Assembly: GCA_963580285.1 (NCBI GenBank)
Contig: OY757013.1
Span: 147,755,162-147,819,161 of the forward strand
DNA: 64,000 nucleotides
Direction: 5' to 3'
DNA from: Lucinisca nassula
Taxonomy: Eukaryota > Mollusca > Bivalvia > Lucinida > Lucinidae
This document shows, piece by piece, positions 34,401 to 42,081 of this stretch. Both the position numbers and the translations under genes were made by a program. The notes beneath the pieces are model-generated. The model was not told where the DNA came from. It saw only the letters and a program-made list of their open reading frames with translations, and did not search any database. Numbering within the stretch: the stretch's first letter is position 1; the number at the start of each line of letters is the position of its first letter.

Positions 34401-35714
34401 GCAAGTCTAATGCTTCCATTATGAGGCATATAATTGGACAGGCTGACCATTTACCTTCCAGAAGAAGCTAAAAAATATGTATGCTGTGTGGCATATTTTG
34501 GCCTTTTTGGCAGCCAGTGTCAACAAACCCATACCGCAGCGAATAAATCCAGGCATTTCCAGTGGCCAGTCAGCACAATTTTATGGTTCAGTTTAAATCA
34601 GCTGCATTTTACAATAGCAAATACCTACTAATATTTCTTCTAATAAACAATAATACTTCTCAGAAAAATAATGGCTAAGCACCAAATCCAATCAGAAGCA
34701 GCAGAATATTCAATTCTGTACTGAAAGCTCTCCCCAAAGCAAGTGCAGCTTTCAAAAAGACCAATTATTTACTGTAGTGCAACCTCAAAGAGCTTATAGG
34801 GTTAAAGCAACAAAACTTCCTGCCCACTGTCATTTAGGGAAAAAAATCTGAATGCCAGCTTCCACACTATGGCCTATATTTTTTTATACATCAGTATCTT
34901 TGTCATTAAAATGTTCCGGTTAGATCTATTTCTAAGACTATGAAACAGCTATAGTTTTAATACCAGATTCAATCTAAACATCTATGAAATTTGGTCTAAC
35001 CAGTAATAAGTCTGATTCAGTCTAGCAATCAAACTCAGGTTTCGGCCCGACAGGTGGATATGGACAAACGGTTGGAAAAGAGGACTCACTATGTTAAAAA
35101 ACAGGCATGACAAAATTCATAAAATTGATTCTAACAGCTTGGATTTTTTTTGTTTTTCATTCTGTCTTCTTCAGCGGCGTATCGATGGCTCAGATGACTT
35201 TTTCCGTGGCTGGCAGAGTTATAAACTAGGATTTGGAGGTCTTCTGTATGATTTCTGGCTTGGTCTTGATAAGATTCATCTTCTCACAAAATATGGCAAT
35301 ACAAAGTTGAGAATAAACCTGCAAGACTGGAACAATCAAAGAAGATACTCGGAATTCAGCTATGTTAGGGTAGCAGACGAAAGTGATGGGTATAGAATTT
35401 TGGCGGGAAAATACACAGGCAATGCTGGTGATCCCTTCCACACTATAAGTTATAATGACAGAATGCAAAGTATGAGATTCTCAACCTACGATGTCGATAA
35501 TGACATGGATCACCAAGGCAACTGTGCACTGACCTTCACCTCTGGTTGGTGGTTTAATCACTGTTTCCTAGGCAACCTGAACGGAGTCTGGTACCACACT
35601 GGTACCTACAGAGGACCCGTTAGCAATGGCATTGTATGGGATTTCTGGGCTGAACATCCGCATGGGTATTCCCTTAAGTTCTCAGAGATGAAACTAAGAC
35701 CAGAAAATTTTTAA
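22259..35714 (+). CDS. Secreted fibrinogen-related protein (FReD), complete gene of five coding exons, 394 aa
   Basis: Coding exons are 22259-22474, 23780-23932, 25746-25872, 27384-27532 and 35175-35714. All introns have GT/AG borders and the joined frame is 1185 nt, closing exactly on TAA. Residues 1-21 look like a signal peptide (hydrophobic [14 protein letters not shown]). Residues 23-165 are polar and heptad-like, probably a coiled-coil stalk, with C36 and C41 possibly bridging chains. The fibrinogen C-terminal domain spans about 170-394: C171/C202 and C332/C345 are the usual cysteine pairs, [11 protein letters not shown] and [11 protein letters not shown] are family signatures, and TYDVDND (319-325) matches the calcium loop. 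N-glycosylation sequons occur at N99, N115, N180 and N193. Family knowledge: invertebrate FReD proteins are ficolin-like, often oligomeric lectins of innate immunity. The ligand here is unknown. The start codon is inferred from the signal peptide; a non-coding 5' exon is possible. Confidence 0.88.
22499..22703 (+). mobile_element. MITE family A in FReD intron 1
   Basis: Starts CCCTTATCTTGCTG 24 bases after the exon 1 donor and ends CAGCAAGAGAAGGG-TTAA. Contains the hairpin 22533-22600, nearly perfect. Confidence 0.7.
23213..23408 (+). mobile_element. MITE family A in FReD intron 1, second copy
   Basis: CACTTATCCTGCTGTTCAGG at the left and GTGGGGTAAGGGCTAAT at the right; hairpin 23246-23309. 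Confidence 0.55.
23500..23740. mobile_element. Degenerate family G MITE in FReD intron 1
   Basis: The central TGCTGAAAAAAAAATGTTAG ... AAAGCTACTCATGTTGTTTC hairpin and right end TTTTGAACAACTTGGCC match family G; the left end is decayed. Confidence 0.45.
23780..23932 (+). CDS. FReD exon 2: coiled-coil stalk
   Basis: Residues 73-123, phase 0 on both sides. The acceptor is ...TTACAG before 23780 and the donor is GTTTGT at 23933. The 51 codons give leucine/isoleucine-spaced amphipathic helix ([33 protein letters not shown]). Two N-glycosylation sequons lie here. The exon length is a multiple of 3, so skipping it would keep the frame. Confidence 0.83.
24090..24330 (+). mobile_element. MITE family C in FReD intron 2 with an internal duplication
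   Basis: ATCTTGAGGACTGGCCGTAA to CCTATCTGTCCCAATACTTA. The hairpin at 24196-24295 has the segment AGACTGGTCCTTTAGGAGCA duplicated in tandem, lengthening one arm. Confidence 0.58.
24437..24600 (-). mobile_element. Probable degenerate tRNA-headed SINE
   Basis: Reverse-strand reading gives a box-B-like GCAGGATCGATCCCGGG preceded by CACTACTCGCCTTGTGAACC; the tail side has GTGGGATGTAAAACTCC. The ORF across it (24443-24823) merges this with the next MITE and is not a gene. Confidence 0.4.
24697..24878 (+). mobile_element. MITE family A, degenerate, FReD intron 2
   Basis: CCCTTATCCTACTGGACACG at the left, AAAGCAGGATGAGGG-TTAA at the right; internal GTAGATCCAGATCAGATGAA without a full hairpin. Confidence 0.5.
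24940..25165 (+). mobile_element. MITE family D, FReD intron 2
   Basis: ATGCCAATCACAATAATTGT on the left, hairpin 24998-25063, AGATGCAGCAGACAACAT on the right. Confidence 0.58.
25205..25409 (+). mobile_element. MITE family A, near-intact, FReD intron 2
   Basis: CTAA-CCCTTATCCTGCTGAATA to CAGCAAGATAAGGG-TTAA, length 205. The hairpin at 25308-25372 has long arms (CAGATGGCTTC/GAAGCCATCTG). Confidence 0.72.
25415..25590 (+). mobile_element. Rearranged family C MITE with one and a half hairpins
   Basis: Two partial hairpin copies (GAGCAGTCTGATCAGGGTCT and GAGCAGTCTGATCTGGGCCT) and the CCTATCTGTCCCAATTCTTA right end. Confidence 0.45.
25746..25872 (+). CDS. FReD exon 3: end of coiled coil and linker
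   Basis: Residues 124-165 plus one base of codon 166. The acceptor TTTTCTGTAG precedes 25746 and the donor GTAAGC follows 25872, in phase 1. [21 protein letters not shown] continues the heptads; the tail ([20 protein letters not shown]) is a flexible linker into the fibrinogen domain. A TTAA-flanked MITE begins only 51 bases after the donor. Confidence 0.83.
25924..26128 (+). mobile_element. MITE family A with clean TTAA duplication, FReD intron 3
   Basis: TTAA (25920-25923), CCCTTGTCCTGCTGAAGA; right end CAGCAGGACAAGGG, TTAA (26129-26132). 205 bp, hairpin 26027-26092. This is the cleanest exemplar: TIR about 16 bp, TSD TTAA, first bases CCC. Confidence 0.8.
26130..26590. repeat. GAATTTGCTCCT palindromes with ATACACATTCAGGGG repeats
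   Basis: Three partial repeats of GGATACACATTCAGGGGA / CAACTCCCTTAAGGGGAA, plus hairpins AGAATTTGCTCTTGAGGAGT (26350) and GAATTTGCTCCTAAAGGGCA (26527). Same family as 2640 and 62570. Confidence 0.5.
26990..27345 (+). mobile_element. Two family D MITE units, FReD intron 3
   Basis: Hairpins at 27055-27113 (degenerate) and 27185-27250 (CAAACAGTATGGACCC... GGGTCCACACTGTTT), with AGCAGACAACAAAAGCAGAC and a TTGTTGTGATTGGCA sequence repeated after each. Confidence 0.55.
27384..27532 (+). CDS. FReD exon 4: N-terminal part of the fibrinogen domain
   Basis: Codons 166 (completed) to 215. The acceptor TGTATTTCAG precedes 27384 and the donor GTAAGA follows 27532, in phase 0. It contains [18 protein letters not shown], then [16 protein letters not shown], the standard opening of a fibrinogen C-terminal domain with its first cysteine pair. 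Confidence 0.92.
28865..28985 (+). mobile_element. Fragment of a family B-like MITE
   Basis: GTGTAGATCCGAATCAGGTC/GTCTGATCTGGGTCTGCACT hairpin followed by GGGCATATATTGATTAA, like 39161-39260. Confidence 0.45.
29025..29329 (+). mobile_element. SINE-like retroposon, intact, with 13-bp TSD
   Basis: The body runs from GGCCCCCGCC to a CAAATCAAACAAATCAAAC tail. ACAACATTTTAAT is duplicated at 29012-29024 and 29330-29342. Size and TSD match copies at 39515 and 52272. No tRNA, 5S or 7SL head recognised. Confidence 0.8.
29750..29860 (+). mobile_element. Degenerate hairpin-bearing MITE fragment
   Basis: GCAAACAGTCTAGACTATGA ... GGGTCTTCACTGTGTGCC plus a right part ending GGGATGCAAAATATATAA. Confidence 0.4.
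29917..32137 (-). mobile_element. Tandem-monomer element with higher-order duplication
   Basis: Reverse orientation: terminal GAGCTAAAA with a hairpin (CTCACCAATGAGCC/GGCTCAGGTGAG) at 32100-32137, and ACCAGAGGACCATTGGTCCT at the other end. The core at 30060-31680 is about ten monomers of about 150 bp (GGTTTATGGGTGGGGATCTT, AACCGTTTCCGAGATATTAA, GGGGCATGCCCCCC). A four-monomer block of about 610 bp is duplicated (about 30421-31030 and 31031-31640). The long ORFs across it are repeat artefacts. Confidence 0.72.
32138..32275. mobile_element. MITE with TATATAATC palindrome
   Basis: GGATTATATAGAAAAAATGA pairs with TCATTTTTCTATATAATC around ACCATTGATGGT, a hairpin with arms of about 29 bp, then ATCCATCTTGAGACTGTG and TTATATCCAAAACC. 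Confidence 0.6.
32515..32707 (+). mobile_element. MITE family B with TTAA duplication, FReD intron 4
   Basis: TTAA (32511-32514), CTCATTTTGTACTAGAAACC; right end GGTACACAAAGGG, TTAA (32708-32711). The hairpin core is partly deleted (32550-32592). Confidence 0.68.
32950..33399 (+). mobile_element. DNA-transposon-like element, copy 1 of a near-identical pair
   Basis: Inverted ends AGGTGGCACTACAGTAAA and TTTACTGTAGTGCAACCT. Interior is nearly identical to 34325-34785 except for an 11-bp difference near 33210. No ORF of note; TSD not identified. Confidence 0.68.
33400..34324. other. Spacer between the twin elements, no gene recognised
   Basis: An 84-codon ORF at 33489-33743 overlaps an antisense one and has no recognisable motif. 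A run of C occurs near 34100. Confidence 0.4.
34325..34785 (+). mobile_element. DNA-transposon-like element, copy 2 of the pair, 390 bp before FReD exon 5
   Basis: Same 18-bp imperfect inverted ends as 32950-33399. It carries the extra segment GTTCAGTTTAA near 34585. High identity implies recent transposition or a local duplication. Confidence 0.68.
35175..35714 (+). CDS. FReD exon 5: remainder of the fibrinogen domain and stop
   Basis: Residues 216-394. The acceptor TCTGTCTTCTTCAG precedes 35175 and the exon opens with [13 protein letters not shown]. It carries the calcium-loop motif, [20 protein letters not shown] and a C-terminus typical of the domain ([12 protein letters not shown]), then TAA at 35712-35714. 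The preceding intron is 7.6 kb. The first AATAAA-like hexamer downstream is ATTAAA at about 35751, which coincides with the edge of a MITE fragment, so the true poly(A) site is uncertain. Confidence 0.93.
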   Translation, partial: RRIDGSDDFFRGWQSYKLGFGGLLYDFWLGLDKIHLLTKYGNTKLRINLQDWNNQRRYSEFSYVRVADESDGYRILAGKYTGNAGDPFHTISYNDRMQSMRFSTYDVDNDMDHQGNCALTFTSGWWFNHCFLGNLNGVWYHTGTYRGPVSNGIVWDFWAEHPHGYSLKFSEMKLRPENF

Positions 35715-35754
35715 TAATACTTTACATTTACATTGTGAATGGCTAGTATAATTA

Positions 35755-35880
35755 AACCTTATCCTGCTGAATACAACAACTCCTACCATTGCAAACAGTG
35801 CAGATCCAGATCAGATGGTCATCTGATCAGGATCTACACTGTCATGCAATTTGTGAACTGAAGGTAAATGATTTTGAGAT
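35755..35880 (+). mobile_element. MITE family A fragment just after the FReD stop codon
   Basis: TTAAACCTTATCCTGCTGAA, then the short hairpin CAGATCCAGATCAGATGG/CCATCTGATCAGGATC; the right half is lost. It contains the only nearby ATTAAA. Confidence 0.55.
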
Positions 35881-36308
35881 GGTTTTTATTGCACAATCTC
35901 TTTCTGACACTGTTCTTTATAACACAATTTTGGATATCATTATAATCACACGGTACCCAATTTACAGTACCTAAGTCCCAGTTTCATAAAGAAGAATTAA
36001 AGAAAAATGTCCTGAAATTGGATTTTGTTTTACTTCTACTTTGTATTTGATAGAACAGTAAAAGTTTGAGCACTTAAGAGCTTTTAAGCTAATGGGGCTT
36101 TAAACAGCTGAGCGAGCCAAGGAAAGACTATAATAACTGAGAAGGTAACCAAGTTTCTTTGGAGTCTTCTCCAAGTTCATATGCTTGAAGACATCTTTCC
36201 ATCCCATGGTGACACCAGCAACTCCAGAATTATTACTGGGGACATGTGTAATGACATTCATTTATCAGCCAAATGATATCCTACAGTTGCAAGACTACAC
36301 TTTTAGAC

Positions 36309-36540
36309 AGCTTGGGTCAGTTGTTCAAAGCATTGTTAGCTAAGCAAGCTTGTTAGTGGTCAAACTTAACTGTTCAGGCAAGTACAATATATAAAATTCT
36401 GTTATTTTTGCTGAAAAAAAAATGCAAAAGCTGCTCACATTTTTTCAGCAAAAATAGTAACATATTGGATAAATTAAGTGATCAAAGTTTTAACGATATG
36501 TTAACTATCGACATTGTTAGTTTTGAACAACTGGCCCCTG
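36309..36540 (+). mobile_element. Family G MITE
   Basis: GGGTCAGTTGTTCAAAGC to GTTTTGAACAACTGGCCCC; hairpin GCTGAAAAAAAAATGCAAA / GCTGCTCACATTTTTTCAGC in the middle. Confidence 0.62.
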
Positions 36541-36815
36541 GCCTTGGTAGCTCAGTCGTGTGCATGTATGACTGGTGATCAGGAGGTCTCGGGTTCAATA
36601 CCTGCCAGGTCATTCTTGGAAATCATAAAACCTTTTCTATAGTCATTCCCTTGATTCAAGAAGGGCAAATGTTAGTTTCTGGCGATAGAATGTGCACTGT
36701 ACTAGTTAAGAATTTATGTATAAGGCAGTCTAGGAAAAGTGTCGCTAGGTAAACTGACCAGTTTGCTATTACCAAAATAGTGTTGACTGGGCTGATAAAC
36801 TCCAAACGCACTTTA
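36541..36815 (+). mobile_element. tRNA-headed SINE, family 2, best copy
   Basis: Head with box A GGTAGCTCAGTCGTG and box B TCGGGTTCAATACC, body GATTCAAGAAGGGCAAATGT, tail TGTTGACTGGGCTGATAAAC. Abuts the family G MITE directly. A functional tRNA is unlikely because no acceptor stem closes. Confidence 0.7.
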
Positions 36816-37439
36816 GGCTAATTGGGAACAGAAAACAGGACTAAGCTATGGAAAGTACTTGCAAAATGATTTATTCATACTCAACACTATGCTTAACAGT
36901 GTGTAAAGGCATAACAATGTGGTGTTTTTCTAATTATATATCTATTTATCCCCTACAGAACAGGTTTGAGTACATGTACTTATCACACAAGAGAACAGAG
37001 AAGGCCCATATAATGCAGTCTCATCAGAGTTTGCTGAATGCACAGAATCCATAACAGCACCATGCAAAATGGTAGTAGATGACATTTCTAAAGTTTAGTA
37101 ATACTTTTCAAAGCAAATACGACTTGATATTTTATGTGAATAAATCCACATGAAATATCAAGCCTTATTTCCTCTAAAAAATATAAATGATACTTGAAAA
37201 TGTTGTCGCTAGGCTGTGCTCAGGCCATAATCAGACTGCATGTGCAGACTTACTTATCCATTCAGTGTGTATGTTGAGGATTTCTTTAAAAACTCACATT
37301 TTAGGGGACAATGATGCATCAACAGCTAGAACAAGCAAGATTCCAACCAATAAAATTAATTACCCCAATATCACATTCAAAACAGTTCTGGAGATGAAAG
37401 TATTCACAGGTATATAACAATAAACAGAAGTGGGAAGGT
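36816..37439. other. No supported gene
   Basis: Two ORFs of 68 and 76 codons (36848-37054, 37187-37417) lack recognisable domains or splice context. Confidence 0.4.
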
Positions 37440-37545
37440 TCTAGACTGCTGAGCCACAGTATGCTCCACCTTTGCAAACTGGGAAAATCCAGATCAGATG
37501 GCTTCTGATCTGGATCTTCACTGTTTGTTATTCATATGGAGAATA
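37440..37545 (+). mobile_element. Hairpin-bearing MITE fragment (family A-like)
   Basis: TTTGCAAACTGGGAAAATCC and a short CAGATCAGATGGCTTCTGAT / GGATCTTCACTGTTTG hairpin at 37474-37529. Confidence 0.45.
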
Positions 37546-37557
37546 AATAGGAAAAAA

Positions 37558-37750
37558 TTACACCAGAACCTCTTTTTAACAATATTTATGGTGTCCAAAG
37601 TAGAAACCGTTTTAGTTATAATGATCATTTCGTATTATATCCAAACAAAAATGAACGGTCATTTTTCTATATAATCTACATTTTTGGGATCCATCTTGAA
37701 ACTGTTTTTCTATCCATAACCGTGTTACAATGAGGTTGTGGTGTACATCA
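37558..37750 (+). mobile_element. TTATAACACGG-type MITE
   Basis: CACCAGAACCTCTTTTTAAC at the left, GTGTTACAATGAGGTTGTGG at the right, plus ATATAATCTACATTTTTGGG and TATATCCAAACAAAAATG inside. Confidence 0.55.
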
Positions 37751-37774
37751 ATTAATCTGATTGGTTGACTGCCA

Positions 37775-38145
37775 AGTGCACACAAAAAGGTACAACTTGG
37801 CATGTGCAACCAATGCACATAAACGGTTCAACTTGGCATTGGCAGTCAGTGCACACAAAAAAGGTACAACTTGGCATGTGAGACCAATGCACACAATGAA
37901 GAACAACTTTGCATGTGCAACCAGTGCACACAAACAGTTAAACTTGGCATTTGCAATCAGTGCACACAAAAAGGATACAACTTGGAATGTGAGACCAGTG
38001 CACACAATGAAGAACAACTAGGCATTTGCAACCAGTGCACACAAAAAGGTCAACCTTGGCATGTGTGACCATTGCACACAAATAGGTACAACTTTGCATT
38101 TGCAACCAGTGTACACAAGAAAGTACAACTTGGCATGTGTGACCA
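37775..38145 (+). repeat. 36-bp minisatellite, about 10 copies
   Basis: The unit is ACACAAAAAGGTACAACTTG then GCATGTGCAACCAGTGC. Because 36 is a multiple of 3, several frames on both strands stay open with 12-residue repeats; I treat these as artefacts. Confidence 0.85.
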
Positions 38146-38174
38146 GCAAGAATAGCCAATGGATCACTTTTTCA

Positions 38175-38420
38175 GGGGCCAGTTGTTCAAAACCAACGAC
38201 GTCGTTAGTTAACGTATCGTTAAAACTTTGATCATTAAATATGGCAAATATGCTGAAATTTTTGCTGAAAAAAATGTGAGCAGCTTTTGCTGACGCAAAA
38301 GCTGCTCACATTTTTCCAGCAAAAATACCAAAATTTACGATATTGTACTTGCTAGAAGAGTTAACAATATGACCACTAACGAGCTCGTTAAGCTAACGAT
38401 GCTTTGAACAACTGGGCCCA
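38175..38420 (+). mobile_element. Family G MITE, most complete copy
   Basis: GGGGCCAGTTGTTCAAAAC to TTTGAACAACTGGGCCC. Central arms TGAGCAGCTTTTGC / GCAAAAGCTGCTCA form a long hairpin near 38275-38312. Confidence 0.7.
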
Positions 38421-38599
38421 GATCTCTAGAAGTAGCATGTTTCAGCTGAAAAGTTTTGATGATTTTTGCTGCTCACAAAATAGATTGAACCCAAAAAGTG
38501 GGCTCTTACTGGAGGACACTGGATGTAGAAAATAACAAAGAATAATATATATGAGACCAGCCAAATGTTTTACATAACTTACCACTAGAACAAGCATTT

Positions 38600-38790
38600 A
38601 TCAGATGAAAGTTTTTGATATTTTTCTTATGATTTTTCTAGTCCAAACACAGACTGTGGGTGTGGGTGTTCGCTAGAACCACCTCAATGAGACAGTTCTA
38701 ACAAGTACTCACAATTTTTTTTTTTTCAGCAAAAATAAGTAAAATACTAAAGTGGGGGTAAGAAGGGTGTTCATTTGCATGGACTTGTAA
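38600..38790 (+). mobile_element. GTGGGTGTT hairpin MITE, degenerate
   Basis: GTTCGCTAGAACCACCTCAA / GACAGTTCTAACAAGTACTC hairpin followed by AAATAAG and AAAGTGGGGGTA, as at 41280-41340. Confidence 0.5.
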
Positions 38791-39149
38791 ACCTGATGAA
38801 AAGAGTAGACTTTCATTGTAGTCGCTTGCTGAAAAAAAGGCATATTTTTGAAGTGAGATGCCTCCTCCGACAGTTTGGTGATTCAACCTTAATACTGTGG
38901 TGAACATTCAAATATTGAATTAAAAAGCTACAAATCTATAAATATATCAACCCTACTACAACAAACTATAGGTCATAATTATATTAAACTGATTATTAAT
39001 ACATGTTGTATTGAGAATTTTCAGTAAAATTCTGCTATTAAAGACCACCCAGCATTAACCCATATATGACAATGGAATCTTCAAACTAAGAGGTTTGGAG
39101 TGCTCCATTTTCAATTAAAGGTGTGTTAGGTTAAGTTTTTACAAAATTA
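38791..39149. other. No clear feature
   Basis: AT-rich; no ORF, hairpin or repeat match supported. Confidence 0.4.
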
Positions 39150-39260
39150 TATTTCCTTTAAGCAAACAGTGTAGACCCAAATCAGGTGCTGCTGGTCTGG
39201 GTTTACAATGGTTGCTAGTCCCAAAAAATGGGATGCTAGGCATATATCAGTTAAGAACAC
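39150..39260 (+). mobile_element. Family B-like MITE fragment
   Basis: GCAAACAGTGTAGACCCAAA / GGTCTGGGTTTACAATGG hairpin, then GGGATGCTAGGCATATATCA. Confidence 0.5.
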
Positions 39261-39284
39261 TCCACTATTATGGTGAGCATTGTA

Positions 39285-39490
39285 CCCTAGACCCCAGAAC
39301 AGGTAACTGGCCAAAAGTGCAGACCCAGATCAGACATTGCAGAATGCTGCATCTAATCAGGGCCTGCACTGTTTGCAAAAAGTTCAGCCATTTTCCAAAT
39401 AAATTTTGATAAAAAAAAAATATGTGAGACCTTAATTTTGGAATGGACTTGTGCTATATATAAGGTGGAAGATTCCATTCAGTAAATAAT
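39285..39490 (+). mobile_element. MITE family B, diverged
   Basis: Hairpin 39312-39377 in its TTGCAGAATGCTGCATCT form, followed by CCATTTTCCAAATAAATTTT and TATATAAGGTGGAAGATTCC as in the other B copies; the right TIR is decayed. Confidence 0.55.
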
Positions 39491-39514
39491 TGGTTTTCCT
39501 TATATTTTTATTTC

Positions 39515-39808
39515 GGCCCCCGCCCATTGAAGCTTGAAGAAATAGATGGGCTGCATGATGCTTCCATGCAGAGCTGAAACCTGCCGCACACAAGTACTGG
39601 TAAACCGCTTAGAGGATCTAAGTCTGACCAGGCAAAGCAGTGCGAGTCGGTCCATCCATGCTTGTAAACCCGAATGGTTTCATTGGGCGACAGGGCTTGA
39701 GATTTCATTTCAACTCAATGTCGGGTAAAAGTCCCACAAAATTGGAAGCAACGTCTCCAAATTGACCTATACTGTGTTGACTGGGATGTTAAACCTCAAA
39801 TCAAACAA
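39515..39808 (+). mobile_element. SINE-like retroposon with 15-bp TSD
   Basis: GGCCCCCGCCCATTGAAG to a CAAATCAAACA tail. TTATATTTTTATTTC is duplicated at 39500-39514 and 39809-39823. Confidence 0.8.
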
Positions 39809-39937
39809 TTATATTTTTATTTCTGCTATTTAGACCACCCAACTAATAAGACCACTACTAGACAGCCCCAAAGGTGGTCTTAATATAGGAATTTTACTTT
39901 AAATAAGAAGTGAATCATAGACGGTTCCAAACCTATG

Positions 39938-40165
39938 CACCAAAACCTCTTTATAACACTATTTATGGTGTCCAAAATAGAAACTGTTAGTTATAAACCG
40001 TGTTATATCCAAACAACAATTGTAGATTATATAGAAAAATGACCATTTTTATGGTCATTTTTCTATACAATCTAAACATTTTTGGGATCAATCTTGAAAC
40101 CGTGTTATATCCAAGCCTGTGTTATAACGAACCATGTTATAATGAGGTTGAGGTGTATATGATGG
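39938..40165 (+). mobile_element. TTATAACACGG-type MITE, complete
   Basis: Ends GCACCAAAACCTCTTTATAA and TTATAATGAGGTTGAGGTGT are inverted, and the central AATGACCATTTTTATGGTCA hairpin lies at 40045-40070. TSD unclear. Confidence 0.62.
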
Positions 40166-40399
40166 TCTTGTCACTATTCAACAATGGCTTCAAAAATTCT
40201 CTGTTTGATTTATTTCATAGAAAACGTGGTACAAATTTTCCTCTACACGTATATCTGAAAGTTAAAGGGCTGTAACTAATGTTGAGAGAGCGGTTCCAAA
40301 TCTATTCATGTATATCTGACACCTGAAACCTGGTTACAAAGTAACTGGTGTTTCTACAATAAGACCGAGACCATATCTAATTACTGCGATTTTGTATTC

Positions 40400-40640
40400 C
40401 AAATATGCTGGTAGAATGAAAAACTGTTCAGGTCCAGCTATGCAAAACTGATATAAAATTTGATCAGTTATTATATTTTTGCTGAAACAAATGTGAGTAG
40501 CTTTTGCATATGCAAAAGCTTCTCACATTTCTTTCCAGCAAATTTTTAAATACCAGAGTATTAGATTACTTGCTTGAGCAGTTAACACTTGACAACTAAT
40601 GAGCTCTTTAATCTGACTGTTTCAAACAAACTGGCCCAGA
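40400..40640 (+). mobile_element. Family G MITE, diverged
   Basis: Hairpin GTGAGTAGCTTTTGCATATG / CAAAAGCTTCTCACATTTC near 40495-40535; right end CAAACAAACTGGCCC. Confidence 0.5.
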
Positions 40641-40902
40641 TCATGGTCATAGCCCAGTCAGACCAAACATTAGTGGTGCATTCAACAGAAAATATACTTT
40701 ATTCATACATAGAAATCTAGCAAAATGCTTTATCGCTTCCTTGATGTATGCGACTGAAGTTCTCATTGTGTTTAACATCTGTGTGAAGTATTGCATTCTG
40801 GGGGAAGCATATGCGTGAAGTATTGCATTCTGGGGAGAACCAAGAAATTTTCTGTATTAAAATTTTCCCCAGCTGTTCAAAAAGAATTATGCTGTTAGTT
40901 AA

Positions 40903-41080
40903 CCCTTGTCCTGCTGAATAAATTAATTTAGTCACACACATTTTTACTGTTCTCATTCAGTTAGTGACTATGAACAGTATAGATCCTGGTCAATGGCTTC
41001 TTCAGAAGCTCGATGACAAACAGGGAAGATCCTGATCTAATGGCTTCTTTGAAAGCTGACTGAAAGACAGTGAAGATTCT
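40903..41080 (+). mobile_element. MITE family A, degenerate
   Basis: TTAA-CCCTTGTCCTGCTGAA, then GTATAGATCCTGGTCAATGG; the right end is rearranged with a second GATCCTGATCTAATGGCTTC. Confidence 0.5.
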
Positions 41081-41089
41081 TAACACTTT

Positions 41090-41345
41090 ATGATAAACAT
41101 ACCAGTGCATTTTTTTTCACACCTCTAATATGGCTACTTTTCTGATGAAAATTTGTAATACTTTCCTTATTTTTACTGTCAATATAGATTGTGGGTACTC
41201 GTTTAGAACCCCCTCACTGAAGCGGTTCTAACAAGTACCCATGACCTATGACTTGAAGTACAAGTAAGAAAAATAATGTATACCCCCATAAACTCCAGTT
41301 TTCTTTATATGAAGTGGGGTATAGGGGGTGTTTATTTCCCCACTT
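41090..41345 (+). mobile_element. GTGGGTACTCG hairpin MITE
   Basis: GTGGGTACTCGTTTAGAACC / GGTTCTAACAAGTACCC hairpin near 41192-41250, flanked by TTTCCTTATTTTTACTG and AGAAAAATAATGTATACCCC. Confidence 0.55.
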
Positions 41346-41479
41346 GTTCACATGATTAGATGACCGCTTAGGATTTCCAGTTTGCAAAGGTGGAAGTTTT
41401 TGTGGTTCAGTAGGACATCGGTTAACATTACTTCAAATACTGAAAACAGGCCTATACAAATGCATTGTGAACTTACTGC

Positions 41480-41680
41480 CAAATAAACAAGAATTTTAAG
41501 ATGAAAAAGTGTGATGTTTTTCTTATTTCTGCTTAAAATAAAGATTGTGAGTACTCGTTCTAACGAGTACCCACACTCTATATTATAGAGCAGAAATAAG
41601 AAAAATAAGGTCTACCCCTGCAAACCCCAGTTTTACTACATAAAAGTGGGGTTCAAGGGTGTCAAAATTACGTAGGCGTG
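41480..41680 (+). mobile_element. Second GTGAGTACTCG hairpin MITE
   Basis: TTCTTATTTCTGCT at the left is inverted as AGCAGAAATAAGAAAAAT. GAGTACTCGTTCTAACGAGT sits at the centre. Confidence 0.55.
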
Positions 41681-42081
41681 TTTTTGTGATGTATTTGGTA
41701 CGGCAAAAGAGAAAATAGTTTTGCTGAAATAAATGCGAGTAGCTAGCTGCTCATTTTTTTTTTTCAGCAAAATTCCACTGTTAAATCATTAGATAGTGAA
41801 CTTGCTACACCACTTGCTGGAACATTTAATATTTGGACCACCACAAACTTCAAGTCAACAAGGCTTTACTGAGCCTTGAAGTACAAAACTGTGAGTCAGA
41901 CACAAACAACTTGTCTGAATAGCTGTTGTTTTCTTAATGCCTGCTTTTATACTTGAGGCAAATAAATACTGGACCGAAATGAGTTCTTTCTCCCTCCCTA
42001 AATAACAAATATAGATCTAATATAGGGGAAAAAAAAGAAAAGAAAAATTACCCCACCACCTGTTAGTAAAGAGTATGTTAA

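Noticed and set aside
35091..35174. In-frame ATG upstream of FReD exon 5
   Set aside because: Lies in the intron before a strong TTCTTCAG acceptor; the fibrinogen domain starts in exon 4.
36541..36610. Possible tRNA gene with box A and B
   Set aside because: Followed by a SINE body and repeated elsewhere in the window; cloverleaf arms do not close.
37761..38159. Four overlapping ORFs on both strands with 12-residue cysteine-containing repeats
   Set aside because: A 36-bp minisatellite keeps several frames open on both strands; no splice or promoter support.
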